The notes: generated by a model from the letters alone, not told the origin. 64,000 nt of DNA from Achromobacter xylosoxidans A8 (GCF_000165835.1 NC_014640.1:6200001-6264000); one strand, 5' to 3'; shown: positions 17,383 through 25,883, counted from the stretch's first letter. Numbers and translations are program-made.

Positions 17383-19647
17383 TTACCGCACGCAATCCAC
17401 GTAATAGCGCAGGTTTCCGTCCGCGTCGCGCAGCTCGACAAAACCATGGATATCCGTGCCGAATCCCGGACATTCCCGGCTCAGTTCGCGGGAGAACTTC
17501 AGGTAATCGACGATGGTCCGGTTGAATACCTCGCCCGGGACCAAAACGGGTATGCCCGGGGGATAGGGCGTGATCAGGCTGGTGGTGATGCGGCCTTCCA
17601 GATGATCGATCTCCACCCTCTCGGTGCGCCGCTGCGCGATGCAGGCGTAGGCGTCGCAGGGCTTCATCGCCGGGATGACGTCGGTCAGGTACATGTCCGT
17701 GGTCAACCGGGCAATGTCATGCCGGGCATAGGTCGCATGCACGTGCTGGCACAGGTCGCGCAGGCCCATGCTCTCGTAGCGGGGGAACTTGCGGCAGAAC
17801 TCCGGCAGGATCCGCCACATGGGCTGGTTGCGCCCATAGTCATCCTTGAACTGCTGCAACGCGGTCAGCAGCGAACTCCAGCGCCCCTTGGTGATGCCTA
17901 TCGTGAACATGATGAAGAAACTGTACAGGCCGGTCTTTTCCACGATCACGCCATGTTCGGCCAGGAATTTGGTGACGATGGAGGCCGGAATGCCGCTGTC
18001 CGCGAAGTTGCCGTCCAGGTCCAGTCCGGGCGTCACGATGGTGGACTTGATCGGATCCAGCATGTTGAAGCCGTCGGCCAGCGGCCCGAAGCCGTGCCAT
18101 GACGTGTCGCCGTCCCCGGCGCGGATGATCCAGTCCTCGGGCGAGCCTATGCCCTCCGGCGCCAGCGCCTCGGGTCCCCAGACCTTGAACCACCAGTCGC
18201 CGGCGGCAAAATGCGAGCCGACCTCTTGCATCGCGCGGCGGAAATCCAGCGCCTCGGCGATGCTCTCCTCCACCAGCACCGTGCCGCCAGGCGGCTCCAT
18301 CATGGCCGCGGCGACGTCGCAGCTGGCGATGATGGCGTACTGCGGACTGGTGCTGGTGTGCATCAGATAAGACTCGTTGAAGAGGTGCCGGTCCAGCTGC
18401 CGCGTCATGGAGTCCTGCGCCAGCACGTGGCTGGCCTGGCTGATGCCGGCCAGCAGCTTGTGCGTGGACTGCGTGGAGAACACCAGGGATTCCCTGGGCC
18501 GCGCGCGCTGCTTGCCCATGCAGTGGTAGGCGCCATAGAACGGATGGAACACCGCGTGCGGCATCCAGGCCTCGTCGAAATGCAAGGCTTCCACATAGCC
18601 GTCCAGCGCGGCCTTGATCGTCTCGGTTTCGTAGATGATGCCGTCGTAGGTGGACTGCGTCAGCGCCATCACGCGCGGCCGGACCGCGTCGGCGTCCAGG
18701 TGCTTGAGCAGAGGATGGGCGCGCATCTTCTCGCGGATGGTCTCGACTTCGAACTCGCTGCGCGGGATCGGGCCGATGATGCCGAAATGGTTGCGCGTGG
18801 GGCGCAGGAAGACGGGGATGGCTCCGGTCATGACGATGCTGTGCAAAATCGACTTGTGGCAATTGCGGTCCACCAGCACCACATCTCCCGGCGCCACCAT
18901 GTGATGCCACACGATCTTGTTGCTGGTGCTGGTTCCATTCGTCACGAAGTAGCAGTGATCCGCATTGAAGATGCGCGCCGCGTTGCGCTCGCTCGCGCCG
19001 ATGGCGCCGTTGTGGTCCAACAGCTGGCCCAGTTCCTCCACCGCATTGCAGACGTCCGCGCGCAGCATGTTCTCGCCAAAGAACTGGTGGAACATCTGGC
19101 CGACTGGACTCTTCAGGAACGCCACCCCGCCGGAATGCCCTGGACAATGCCAGGAATAGGAGCCGTCCTCGGCGTAGTCCAGCAAGGCTTTCAGGAATGG
19201 TGGCTTGACGCCTTCCAGGTAGGCCCGGGCCTCGCGGATCAGGTGCCGCGCCACGAATTCCGGCGTGTCCTCGTACATGTGGATCACGCCTTGCAGTTCG
19301 CGCAGGATGTCGTTCGGAATGTGCCGCGCGGTCTTGGTTTCGCCGTAGACGTAGATCGGCACATCGGCGTTGCGCCGCCGCACTTCGCTGATGAATTCCC
19401 GCAAGGCCAGCAATGCCGGCGCCACGCCCACGCCGTGCGCCAGTTCCTCGTCGTCGATGGACAGGATGAAGGCGCTGGCGCGGCTTTGCTGCTGCGCGAA
19501 CAGGCTGAGATCGCCGTAGCTGGTCGTGCCCAGCACATCGAAGCCCTCGGCCCTGATGGCCTCGGCCAATACCCGGATGCTCAGGCCGGAGGTGTTTTCC
19601 GAACGGAAGTCCTCGTCGATGATGACGATGGGAAACTGGAACTGCAT
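17383..19647 (-). CDS. Arginine/lysine/ornithine decarboxylase (AdiA/LdcC-type, PLP)
   Basis: 754 residues, the full length of the large inducible-type decarboxylases (E. coli AdiA about 755). An N-terminal wing domain (1-130) is followed by the PLP core with CPGHSGG near residue 168, HFDEAW near 356 and the Schiff-base motif STHKLLA (K397). The C-terminal domain begins near residue 550. It removes CO2 from a basic amino acid to give agmatine, cadaverine or putrescine and consumes a proton. I cannot separate Arg from Lys specificity by eye. The 5' region holds the long inverted repeat around a TATAAT -10 and is shared with tRNA-Cys on the other strand. No antiporter gene adjoins, unlike adiC or cadB operons. 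Confidence 0.92.
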   Translation of the reverse strand: MQFQFPIVIIDEDFRSENTSGLSIRVLAEAIRAEGFDVLGTTSYGDLSLFAQQQSRASAFILSIDDEELAHGVGVAPALLALREFISEVRRRNADVPIYVYGETKTARHIPNDILRELQGVIHMYEDTPEFVARHLIREARAYLEGVKPPFLKALLDYAEDGSYSWHCPGHSGGVAFLKSPVGQMFHQFFGENMLRADVCNAVEELGQLLDHNGAIGASERNAARIFNADHCYFVTNGTSTSNKIVWHHMVAPGDVVLVDRNCHKSILHSIVMTGAIPVFLRPTRNHFGIIGPIPRSEFEVETIREKMRAHPLLKHLDADAVRPRVMALTQSTYDGIIYETETIKAALDGYVEALHFDEAWMPHAVFHPFYGAYHCMGKQRARPRESLVFSTQSTHKLLAGISQASHVLAQDSMTRQLDRHLFNESYLMHTSTSPQYAIIASCDVAAAMMEPPGGTVLVEESIAEALDFRRAMQEVGSHFAAGDWWFKVWGPEALAPEGIGSPEDWIIRAGDGDTSWHGFGPLADGFNMLDPIKSTIVTPGLDLDGNFADSGIPASIVTKFLAEHGVIVEKTGLYSFFIMFTIGITKGRWSSLLTALQQFKDDYGRNQPMWRILPEFCRKFPRYESMGLRDLCQHVHATYARHDIARLTTDMYLTDVIPAMKPCDAYACIAQRRTERVEIDHLEGRITTSLITPYPPGIPVLVPGEVFNRTIVDYLKFSRELSRECPGFGTDIHGFVELRDADGNLRYYVDCVR

Positions 19648-19770
19648 TGCTGTCCTCGGTCAAACCCGGGCCACCCCCATGGCGGCCCGGTGGCAAGGAC
19701 AGCCACGCGGCCCCGCTTACCGGTGGCCGCGCGAAACAGCAGTCCGTCCGCGTCGGACGCTTGCAATTTA

Positions 19771-19810
19771 TTTTGTCCTCGAACACAATTATATATGTCT
19801 TAGGACAAAA
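19771..19810. promoter_or_regulatory. Inverted repeat TTTTGTCCT-N22-AGGACAAAA around the decarboxylase -10
   Basis: The arms are 19771-19779 and 19802-19810, nine bases each, with a 22-base spacer. On the minus strand a perfect TATAAT (plus 19788-19793) lies between the arms, so a bound regulator would straddle the core promoter of the decarboxylase gene, whose start is about 125 bases away. The right arm lies within ten bases of the tRNA-Cys 5' end, so the tRNA promoter may overlap too. The same arm and spacer layout is found at 15008-15044. Confidence 0.68.
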
Positions 19811-19815
19811 AAATT

Positions 19816-19890
19816 GGCGCGGTGGCAGAGTGGCTATGCAGCAGGATTGCAAATCCGCATAGGTTGGTTCGATTCCAGCCCGCGCCTCCA
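19816..19890 (+). tRNA. tRNA-Cys (GCA), CCA encoded
   Basis: The acceptor stem GGCGCGG (19816-19822) pairs with CCGCGCC (19880-19886), followed by T and CCA. The T arm GTTGG/CCAGC has the TTCGATT loop. The anticodon loop TTGCAAA gives GCA. The anticodon stem is odd: the 5' side reads GCAGGA against TCCGC, so one A is bulged or the stem has two mismatches. This makes the gene one base longer than the E. coli homologue. Confidence 0.85.
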
Positions 19891-19921
19891 CTTTCCTGGC
19901 TAGGGGCGGGGGCCGGCCGCA

Positions 19922-20812
19922 CTAGATCGAGTGATCGCGCAGGTGTTCCCGCAATGCGTCCGCGAAGGACAGCGCGATGACTGACGACGGCCAATGCTCG
20001 GGCCATACCAGGCTGAGATCGAACGAGGCGCCCGGCTCCAGCGGCCGCAGTTGATCCAGTCCGCCCGGGATGCGCGCGGCGGTCAGCCGGTCGACCAGCG
20101 CGATGCCCACGCCGCGCATCACCAGTTCCATCGCCACCGAGGTCCAGAACACCTGCACGCGCCGCCGCGCATAAACCTTCTGCTGCTCCAGCAGCGCTTC
20201 CAGCCAGAAGCGGGTGTGATCCAGGTTGTCGTAGATGATGAGATCGCGGCCGGCCAGTTGCTCCACGCGTATGGTGTCGAACTTTTCCAGCGGGTCGCCT
20301 GGGGGAATGGCGCAATACAGCTGCAAGCTGACCAGCGGCTCGGCCACGACGCCCGGATGCTGCCCCCCGTAGAAGCACACACCCATGTCCACCTGACGCG
20401 CAGCCACCCATTCGACGATGCGCGCCGAACTGCGTGTCTGCAAGGCCACGGAAATATTGGGGCGGTCGGCCATGAAGCTGGCGAGCACGTCCGGCATGAC
20501 GGTCAGGGACAGCAGCGGCAAGGACGCGACGGTCAGGTGGCCCTGCTTTTCGCTGCCCAGGTCCTTGATGAAGCTGTCCAACTGCGAAAGGCCGGAAAAA
20601 AGCCGGTCGACCTGGCCATACAGCGCCCTGCCTTCCGGCGTGGGCAGCAGACGCCCGCCCTTGCGCACGAACAGGGCCACGCCCACGCGGCGCTCCAGCT
20701 GGGCGATGTACTTGCTGGCGGCAGGCTGCGAAATCAGCAGCACCTGCGCCGCCCGCGACACCGAGCCTTCCCGCATTACCGCCCTGAAGATTTCTATCTC
20801 TCGCACGTTCAT
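19922..20812 (-). CDS. LysR-family transcriptional regulator
   Basis: 296 residues. The N-terminal HTH (about 1-60: REIEIFRAVMREGSVSRAAQ, then ISQPAASKYIAQLER) and the LysR substrate domain (about 90-290) are typical. It diverges from the M24-family gene at 20917 across a 104-base gap with a clear palindrome, so it most likely controls that gene and the ABC importer cluster behind it. It resembles regulators of amino-acid or opine use in overall form only. Confidence 0.88.
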   Translation of the reverse strand: MNVREIEIFRAVMREGSVSRAAQVLLISQPAASKYIAQLERRVGVALFVRKGGRLLPTPEGRALYGQVDRLFSGLSQLDSFIKDLGSEKQGHLTVASLPLLSLTVMPDVLASFMADRPNISVALQTRSSARIVEWVAARQVDMGVCFYGGQHPGVVAEPLVSLQLYCAIPPGDPLEKFDTIRVEQLAGRDLIIYDNLDHTRFWLEALLEQQKVYARRRVQVFWTSVAMELVMRGVGIALVDRLTAARIPGGLDQLRPLEPGASFDLSLVWPEHWPSSVIALSFADALREHLRDHSI

Positions 20813-20819
20813 GCGCCGA

Positions 20820-20839
20820 CTATAACTATTTAGCTATAG
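20820..20839. promoter_or_regulatory. Candidate LysR box (CTATA-N10-TATAG)
   Basis: The interrupted palindrome CTATA (20820-20824) and TATAG (20835-20839) lies just upstream of the LysR start, in the divergent region with the M24 gene. Its T-N-A type symmetry and AT-rich setting fit LysR autoregulatory sites. Confidence 0.5.
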
Positions 20840-20916
20840 ACATGGCAATTATTGGTATTAGGCAGTTATGTAGATTGTTCCTAGGATGATCGCTCGACTT
20901 TCATCCAGGACCCATC

Positions 20917-22077
20917 GTGTCGGAAAACTATGCACCCATGGAATTGCCGTTCGGCCCGGACGTCTATGCCGCGAACCTCGCGCTGCTTGCGCGGGACATC
21001 CAGGCCCAGGGCCTGTCGGCGGCCATCCTGTTCGACCCCGAGAACATCTACTGGCTGACCGGCTACCGTTCCATCGGCTATTTCACGTTCCAGTGCCTGG
21101 TGGTCACGGCCGACGGCGGCATCGCCATGGTCTCGCGCCAGGTCAACCACGCCGTGGCGACCGGCAACCGCAACATCGCGCGCTTTGTAGCGATCGATGA
21201 CATCAGCGACCCGGTCGAGGTGCTGGCGAGCTACTTGCGAGACATCCTGCTCCGCGGCCGCATCGGCCTGGAAACGACCTCCGGCTACCTCAGCGTGGCC
21301 GCCTACAAGCAGTTGCAGGCGCGTCTGGGCGAACGCCTGGCCGACTGGCAAGGGCCGATGGAAGAGGCGCGCAAGATCAAGACCGCGGTGCAGCTGGGAT
21401 TCATGCGCCAGGCGGCGGATGCGGCGGTCGCCGGCATTGATGCGGCAGTGCGTGCGATCGCCGTGGGCGCCACCGAGAACGACCTCGCCGCCGCCATGCT
21501 GCACGGTGCCACCAAGGCCGGAAGCGAATACACCCGCGTGCCGTTGGTTGCCGTGGGCCGCGCCAGCGGCGTCTGCTTCACCACCTGGCAACGCCGCGAG
21601 CTCAAGCGGGGCGATCTGGTGTTCCTGGAGGCCGCGGCCAACATCAACCGCTATCACGCCATGATCTCGCGCAATTGCGTCGTGGGACGCGCCACCGAGC
21701 GGCAACGGTTCCTGGCCGGCACCGTCATTGCCGCGCTGGACGCCGCCATCGACGCCATCCGCCCCGGCGTCACGTCCGCCCAGGTGGACCAGGCCTGCCG
21801 GGCGGTATTCGAACGCGCCGGACTGGCGCATTACTTCGATCACCGCACCGCCTATGGCATAGGCATCGGCTTCCCGCCCAATTGGGCCGAGGGGCGCTTC
21901 CTGGCGCTACGCCCGGGAGATCCCACCGTGCTGGAACCGGGCATGACCTTCCACCTCGTGCCTTCGCTGTTCATGCCCGAAGGCGGCTTCATGGCCAGCG
22001 AAAGCGTGGCCGTTTCCGAGGATGGCTGCGAGGTGCTCACCCGCTACCCGCGCGAGTTGATCGAAATCGACGCCTGA
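20917..22077 (+). CDS. M24-fold hydrolase lacking metal ligands (creatinase/ectoine-hydrolase type)
   Basis: 386 residues: N-terminal creatinase domain (about 15-150), then the pita-bread domain (about 160-380). In metal-dependent M24 enzymes the ligands are Asp, Asp, His, Glu and Glu. Here the first motif reads VFLEAA, the second YHAMISRN, the histidine motif AYGIGIGFPP, and the fourth TFHLVPS. Four of five ligands are therefore replaced, and only the last Glu (ASESVAV) remains. Such loss is typical of creatinase and ectoine hydrolase (DoeA/EutD), which cleave small C-N bonds without metals. GTG 20917 is preceded by AGGA. ABC importer genes follow directly. Confidence 0.85.
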   Translation: MSENYAPMELPFGPDVYAANLALLARDIQAQGLSAAILFDPENIYWLTGYRSIGYFTFQCLVVTADGGIAMVSRQVNHAVATGNRNIARFVAIDDISDPVEVLASYLRDILLRGRIGLETTSGYLSVAAYKQLQARLGERLADWQGPMEEARKIKTAVQLGFMRQAADAAVAGIDAAVRAIAVGATENDLAAAMLHGATKAGSEYTRVPLVAVGRASGVCFTTWQRRELKRGDLVFLEAAANINRYHAMISRNCVVGRATERQRFLAGTVIAALDAAIDAIRPGVTSAQVDQACRAVFERAGLAHYFDHRTAYGIGIGFPPNWAEGRFLALRPGDPTVLEPGMTFHLVPSLFMPEGGFMASESVAVSEDGCEVLTRYPRELIEIDA

Positions 22078-22119
22078 CCACCAAAACCGGCGCGCCAACA
22101 ACATACAAGGGGAATTGCC

Positions 22120-22890
22120 GTGTTGAAGAACTGGATGTATCCAACCATCGCGGTCATCGGGGTGCTGCTGTTGTGGCACGTCTCGATACCGCTGTTCGGC
22201 CTGCCGGCCTATCTGCTGCCTCCGCCGCTGAGCGTGCTCGAACGACTGTGGACGGACTCCGCGTTCCTGGGCCATCACAGCTGGGTCACGTCCGTCGAAA
22301 CGCTGGGCGGCTTTCTGCTGAGCATCGCGGTCGGCATACCGCTGGGCATCGTGTTGGTATGGTCGCGTCCGCTGGAGCGCGCCATCATGCCGCTGCTGGT
22401 GGTCTCGCAGGCGTTTCCCAAGGTGGCGGTCGCGCCGCTCATCATCATCTGGTTCGGCCTGGGCCTGTTTCCCAAGATCCTGATCGCATTCTCGGTGGCG
22501 TTCTTCCCCATCGTGGTCAGCACGGTCGCGGGCATGCGTTCGGTGGACGCGGACCTCAACGACCTGGCCCGTTCGATGCGGGCAGGCGCCCTGCGGACCT
22601 TTCTGCGCATCCGGCTGCCGTACGCGCTGCCGCAGATCTTCTCCGGCCTGAAGGTCGCCATCGCCTTCGCCACGGTGGGCGCGGTGGTGGGCGAATGGGT
22701 GGGCGCCGAAAGCGGCCTGGGCTACGTGCTGCTGTCGGCCAACGCCAACCTGGACACCACGCTGCTATTCGCCGTGCTGGTCGCGCTCATGCTCATCGGC
22801 CTGGTCTTCTACTACCTGGTCGAGTTTTCCGAACGCTTCCTGATCCCCTGGCACATCAGCGTGCGCAGCGACGCCCTGCCCTCTGTCTGA
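22120..22890 (+). CDS. ABC transporter permease (SsuC/TauC/ThiX-type)
   Basis: 256 residues with about six membrane segments and the cytoplasmic EAA-like loop (LARSMRAGALRTFLRIRLPYALPQIF) that contacts the ATPase. It begins at GTG 22120 after AAGGGGAA and is 42 bases downstream of the M24 gene. With the following binding protein and ATPase it forms an importer of the nitrate/taurine/pyrimidine-precursor class. The substrate is unknown, presumably the compound cleaved by the M24-fold enzyme. Confidence 0.9.
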   Translation: MLKNWMYPTIAVIGVLLLWHVSIPLFGLPAYLLPPPLSVLERLWTDSAFLGHHSWVTSVETLGGFLLSIAVGIPLGIVLVWSRPLERAIMPLLVVSQAFPKVAVAPLIIIWFGLGLFPKILIAFSVAFFPIVVSTVAGMRSVDADLNDLARSMRAGALRTFLRIRLPYALPQIFSGLKVAIAFATVGAVVGEWVGAESGLGYVLLSANANLDTTLLFAVLVALMLIGLVFYYLVEFSERFLIPWHISVRSDALPSV

Positions 22891-22913
22891 CCCCGCCCTC
22901 CGGAGACACCATC

Positions 22914-23891
22914 ATGAAATTCACGACCCGACTTGGCTGGACCCTGGCCTGCCTGCTGACCGCAGGCGCAGCCAACGCACAAGAGAAATTGAGCCTGCGC
23001 CTGGACTACAGCATCTACGGCACGCACGCGCCGCTGTACTACGGCATAGACAAAGGCCTATATAAGGCCGAAGGCATAGACCTGAGCATCGGCGAAGGCA
23101 GCGGCTCCAGCAATACCGCCAAGCTGGTGGCGCAAGGCATCGATCCCATCGGCTTCATGGATTACGGCACCATGCTCAAGGGCGTCGCCGCGGGCATGCC
23201 GCTGAAAGCCGTTTTCGCCGTGCACCAGCGCTCCCCCATGGTCATCATCAGCCATGCGGACGCACCGGTGCGCACGCCCAAGGACCTGGAAGGAAAAGTG
23301 CTGGGCATGAGCGCGTCCGAATCGACGGCGCAGATGTTCCCGGTGCTGGCCGCCCTGAACGGCGTGGACCAGAAGAAGATCAATGTCATCGCGCCGGCCG
23401 TGGGCACCAAGACCGCCCTGTTCCTGCAACGGCGCGCGGACGCCATCACCGGCGTGACCTACTTCCATATCCCCCCGCTGGAAGCGCAGGGCGCCAAGGT
23501 GCATTACTTCTTCTATGCCGACTTCGGCGTCAACGCGCTGGAAGGAGGACTGGCGGCCAATACCAAATGGCTGGCGGCCAACCCCGACACCGCACGCCGC
23601 TTCCTGCGCGCCACGCGCAAGGCCTACGAGGCGGCCCAGGCCGACCCCGCTGCCTCGGTCGACGCCCTGGTGCGCCAGCGGCCGGAACAGGCGCGCAACC
23701 GCGACCAACTGGTACGCCAGCTGCAGCTCTCGTTGCAGGCAGCCGGCACGCCCAATACCAAAGGGCTGCCGTTCGGGGTTTCTTCGGAAAAAGACTGGCA
23801 GGCCATGGTCGACCAGTTCGTACAGTCGAACCAGATCGCCAGCCCACTCCCGACCAGCGCGCTCTACACCAACGACTACAACAGGGAATAG
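22914..23891 (+). CDS. ABC transporter substrate-binding protein (NMT1/THI5-like)
   Basis: 325 residues with a Sec signal peptide (about 23 residues ending ANA) and the NMT1 fold: LDYSIYGTHAPLYYGIDKGLYKAEGIDL at the start of the mature protein (split here by reading), and a GKVLGM segment near 125. These proteins bind small heteroaromatic or sulfonate/amine solutes in the periplasm. It is located between the permease and ATPase genes with gaps of 23 and two bases, so one polycistronic mRNA is almost certain. Confidence 0.9.
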   Translation: MKFTTRLGWTLACLLTAGAANAQEKLSLRLDYSIYGTHAPLYYGIDKGLYKAEGIDLSIGEGSGSSNTAKLVAQGIDPIGFMDYGTMLKGVAAGMPLKAVFAVHQRSPMVIISHADAPVRTPKDLEGKVLGMSASESTAQMFPVLAALNGVDQKKINVIAPAVGTKTALFLQRRADAITGVTYFHIPPLEAQGAKVHYFFYADFGVNALEGGLAANTKWLAANPDTARRFLRATRKAYEAAQADPAASVDALVRQRPEQARNRDQLVRQLQLSLQAAGTPNTKGLPFGVSSEKDWQAMVDQFVQSNQIASPLPTSALYTNDYNRE

Positions 23892-23893
23892 AC

Positions 23894-24697
23894 ATGGCAC
23901 ACCACGCAGCCCTGGCGCTCGCCCCGGAAGCGGACGCGCCCGATACCGCCATCGACATCCGCGGCATGGTCCAGCGTTTCGGCTCCTACGTCGCGGTCGA
24001 CGGCATCGACCTTGCCATACCCGAAGGCCAGTTCCTGTCCGTGCTCGGCCCGTCCGGCTGCGGCAAGAGCACGCTGATGCGGGCGGTCGCCGGCCTGACG
24101 CCGCCCTCCGCCGGCGAGATCCGCGTGCTGGGCCAACGCGTGACGGAACCGGGGGCCAACGTAGGCATCGTGTTCCAGCGCGCGGCGCTATTGCCGTGGC
24201 GCGACGTCACCAAGAACATCTCGCTGCAACTGGAGATGCGCAAGCTGCCCGCGGCGCGCTACGAGGCCCGGCTGCGCGAACTGATCAAGCTCAGCGGGCT
24301 GGAAGGCTTTGAGCAATGCCTGCCGCACCAGCTGTCCGGCGGCATGCAGCAGCGCGTGGCGCTGTGCCGCGCGCTTATCCACAACCCCGACATCCTGCTG
24401 ATGGACGAGCCCTTCGGCGCCCTGGACGCCATGACGCGCGAAGCCATGAACCTGGAACTGCAGCGGGTCTGGCTGGAAAGCAAGAAGACCGTCATGTTCA
24501 TTACCCACAGCATCTCGGAGGCGGTGTTTCTGTCCGACCGCGTGGTGGTGATGAGCAAGCGCCCGGGCCGCGTGGCGCTGTCCGTCGACATCGACCTGCC
24601 GCGGCCGCGCGACTACACCATGGTCGGCCATCCCAACTTCGTCAAGGCGACCACCGCCATACGCGAGTGCTTCGATGCGGCAGGGATGACGGAATGA
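23894..24697 (+). CDS. ABC transporter ATP-binding protein (SsuB/TauB-type)
   Basis: 267 residues. Walker A GPSGCGKST, Q-loop QRAALLPW, signature LSGGMQQR, Walker B ILLMDEP and the switch histidine in FITHS are all intact. The protein powers the importer encoded by the two genes upstream. Its stop overlaps the start of the racemase-like gene (ATGA at 24694-24697), so that enzyme is co-translated with the transporter. Confidence 0.93.
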   Translation: MAHHAALALAPEADAPDTAIDIRGMVQRFGSYVAVDGIDLAIPEGQFLSVLGPSGCGKSTLMRAVAGLTPPSAGEIRVLGQRVTEPGANVGIVFQRAALLPWRDVTKNISLQLEMRKLPAARYEARLRELIKLSGLEGFEQCLPHQLSGGMQQRVALCRALIHNPDILLMDEPFGALDAMTREAMNLELQRVWLESKKTVMFITHSISEAVFLSDRVVVMSKRPGRVALSVDIDLPRPRDYTMVGHPNFVKATTAIRECFDAAGMTE

Positions 24698-25434
24698 ATT
24701 CCATCCGCTACGACGCTGGCCCCTACCCCCGGGCGCGCATCGCCTTCCTGTGCGTGGCCAACGCCGGCCTGACCGAAGGGGAAATGCACGCCATGGCGCC
24801 CGAGGGCGTGGGCCTGAGCTTCGGCCGCGTGCCGATGGCGACGGCCTGCACCGTGCAAAGTCTGGCCGACACGGAAGGCGGGTTGCGCCAGGCCCTGGAC
24901 AGCCTGGTTCCGGGACGCCGCGATATCGACGTGCTCTGCTACAACTGCACCGCCGGCAGCTTCGTGATCGGCAACGACAAAGTGCGCACGCAGCTGGCGC
25001 AGACTCGGCCCGGCTCGACCGCGACCACGTTGCTGGATGGCGTCGCGGCGGCGCTGGCCGCGGTCGGCGCCCGCCGCCTGGCCATTGCGACCGCGTACGA
25101 CGACGCGGTCAACGCGCTGGAACGCGCCTACTTCGAAGGCGCGGGCCACGAAGTCGTCTCGCTGCAGGGCCTGGCACTGCCCGATGACGAAACCATGAAC
25201 CGCGTCTCGCCCGACTATCTGTACGAATTCGCCTGCACCGTGGACCGGCCCGATGCGGACGCCGTCTTCATCAGCTGCGGCGCGCTGCGCTCCACCGCCG
25301 TCATCCAACGCCTGGAAGAAACGCTGGGCAAGCCCGTCATCGGCAGCAATCAAGCCAGCATGTGGCACTGCCTGCGGCTGGCGGGGATCGGCGACCGGAT
25401 GGACGGCTACGGCCGGCTGTTCCGGGAACATTGA
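24694..25434 (+). CDS. Asp/Glu racemase-superfamily enzyme (maleate isomerase/arylmalonate decarboxylase type)
   Basis: 246 residues. Both catalytic-type cysteines are present: CYNCTAGS (C85) and ISCGALRST (C195). This two-cysteine state fits racemases and maleate cis-trans isomerase rather than one-cysteine arylmalonate decarboxylase. It is translationally coupled to the ABC ATPase gene and followed by an Lrp regulator, so it should act on the imported compound or its product after the M24-type cleavage. The exact reaction is not readable from sequence. Confidence 0.82.
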   Translation: MNSIRYDAGPYPRARIAFLCVANAGLTEGEMHAMAPEGVGLSFGRVPMATACTVQSLADTEGGLRQALDSLVPGRRDIDVLCYNCTAGSFVIGNDKVRTQLAQTRPGSTATTLLDGVAAALAAVGARRLAIATAYDDAVNALERAYFEGAGHEVVSLQGLALPDDETMNRVSPDYLYEFACTVDRPDADAVFISCGALRSTAVIQRLEETLGKPVIGSNQASMWHCLRLAGIGDRMDGYGRLFREH

Positions 25435-25448
25435 AATATGGACTCGCC

Positions 25449-25868
25449 ATGGATGAAATCGATACCCGCTTGATCGCCATCCTGCGGCGCGACGCGCGCA
25501 CGACGCTGGCCGCCCTGGCCAGCAAGGCGGGCGTGTCGCGCGGCACGGTCTCCAACCGCTTGCGCAAGCTGGAAGACGAGGGCGTCATTGCCGGCTACAC
25601 GCTGAAGCTGCGTCCCGACTCCGATCAGGGCGGCCTGCGCGCCTGGATGGGCATTACCGTGGACGGCAACCAGACGCGCGCCGTGTTGGCCAACCTGCTG
25701 GGCGAGCCCAGCATCGAACAACTGCACGACACCAACGGCCGCTGGGACCTGCTGGCCGAAATACGCGCCGACTCCACGGCAGATCTGTCCAAGGTGCTGG
25801 AGCGCGTGCGGCTGATCAAAGGCATCGCCGCCACCGAAACCAGCATCCTGCTTGCGACCTACCGCTAA
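25449..25868 (+). CDS. Lrp/AsnC-family transcriptional regulator
   Basis: 139 residues: helix-turn-helix at about 3-55 (DEIDTRLIAILRRDAR then GVSRGTVSNRLRKLE) and a RAM ligand domain (about 65-139), somewhat shorter than the usual 150. It is the last gene of the M24/ABC/racemase run, 14 bases after the racemase-like gene, and convergent with a sensor kinase gene. Lrp-type regulators sense amino acids, which fits an amino-acid-like substrate. DoeX in ectoine catabolism is also of this family. Confidence 0.88.
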   Translation: MDEIDTRLIAILRRDARTTLAALASKAGVSRGTVSNRLRKLEDEGVIAGYTLKLRPDSDQGGLRAWMGITVDGNQTRAVLANLLGEPSIEQLHDTNGRWDLLAEIRADSTADLSKVLERVRLIKGIAATETSILLATYR

Positions 25869-25883
25869 TCACGGCCCCGCGCG

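Noticed and set aside
18211..19803. 530-codon plus-strand frame antisense to the amino-acid decarboxylase
   Set aside because: No domain is visible and the composition is His/Arg/Gly-biased; the opposite strand carries the real gene.
19816..19890. tRNA-Cys as an integration site for a genomic island
   Set aside because: No integrase, no direct repeat of the tRNA 3' end and no composition change is seen on either side.
17840..19891. Minus-strand alternative frame over the decarboxylase gene and tRNA-Cys
   Set aside because: It runs through a tRNA and lies out of frame with a complete, motif-rich PLP decarboxylase.
20917..22077. Annotation as a metal-dependent Xaa-Pro dipeptidase
   Set aside because: Four of five metal ligands are replaced, so prolidase activity is unlikely.
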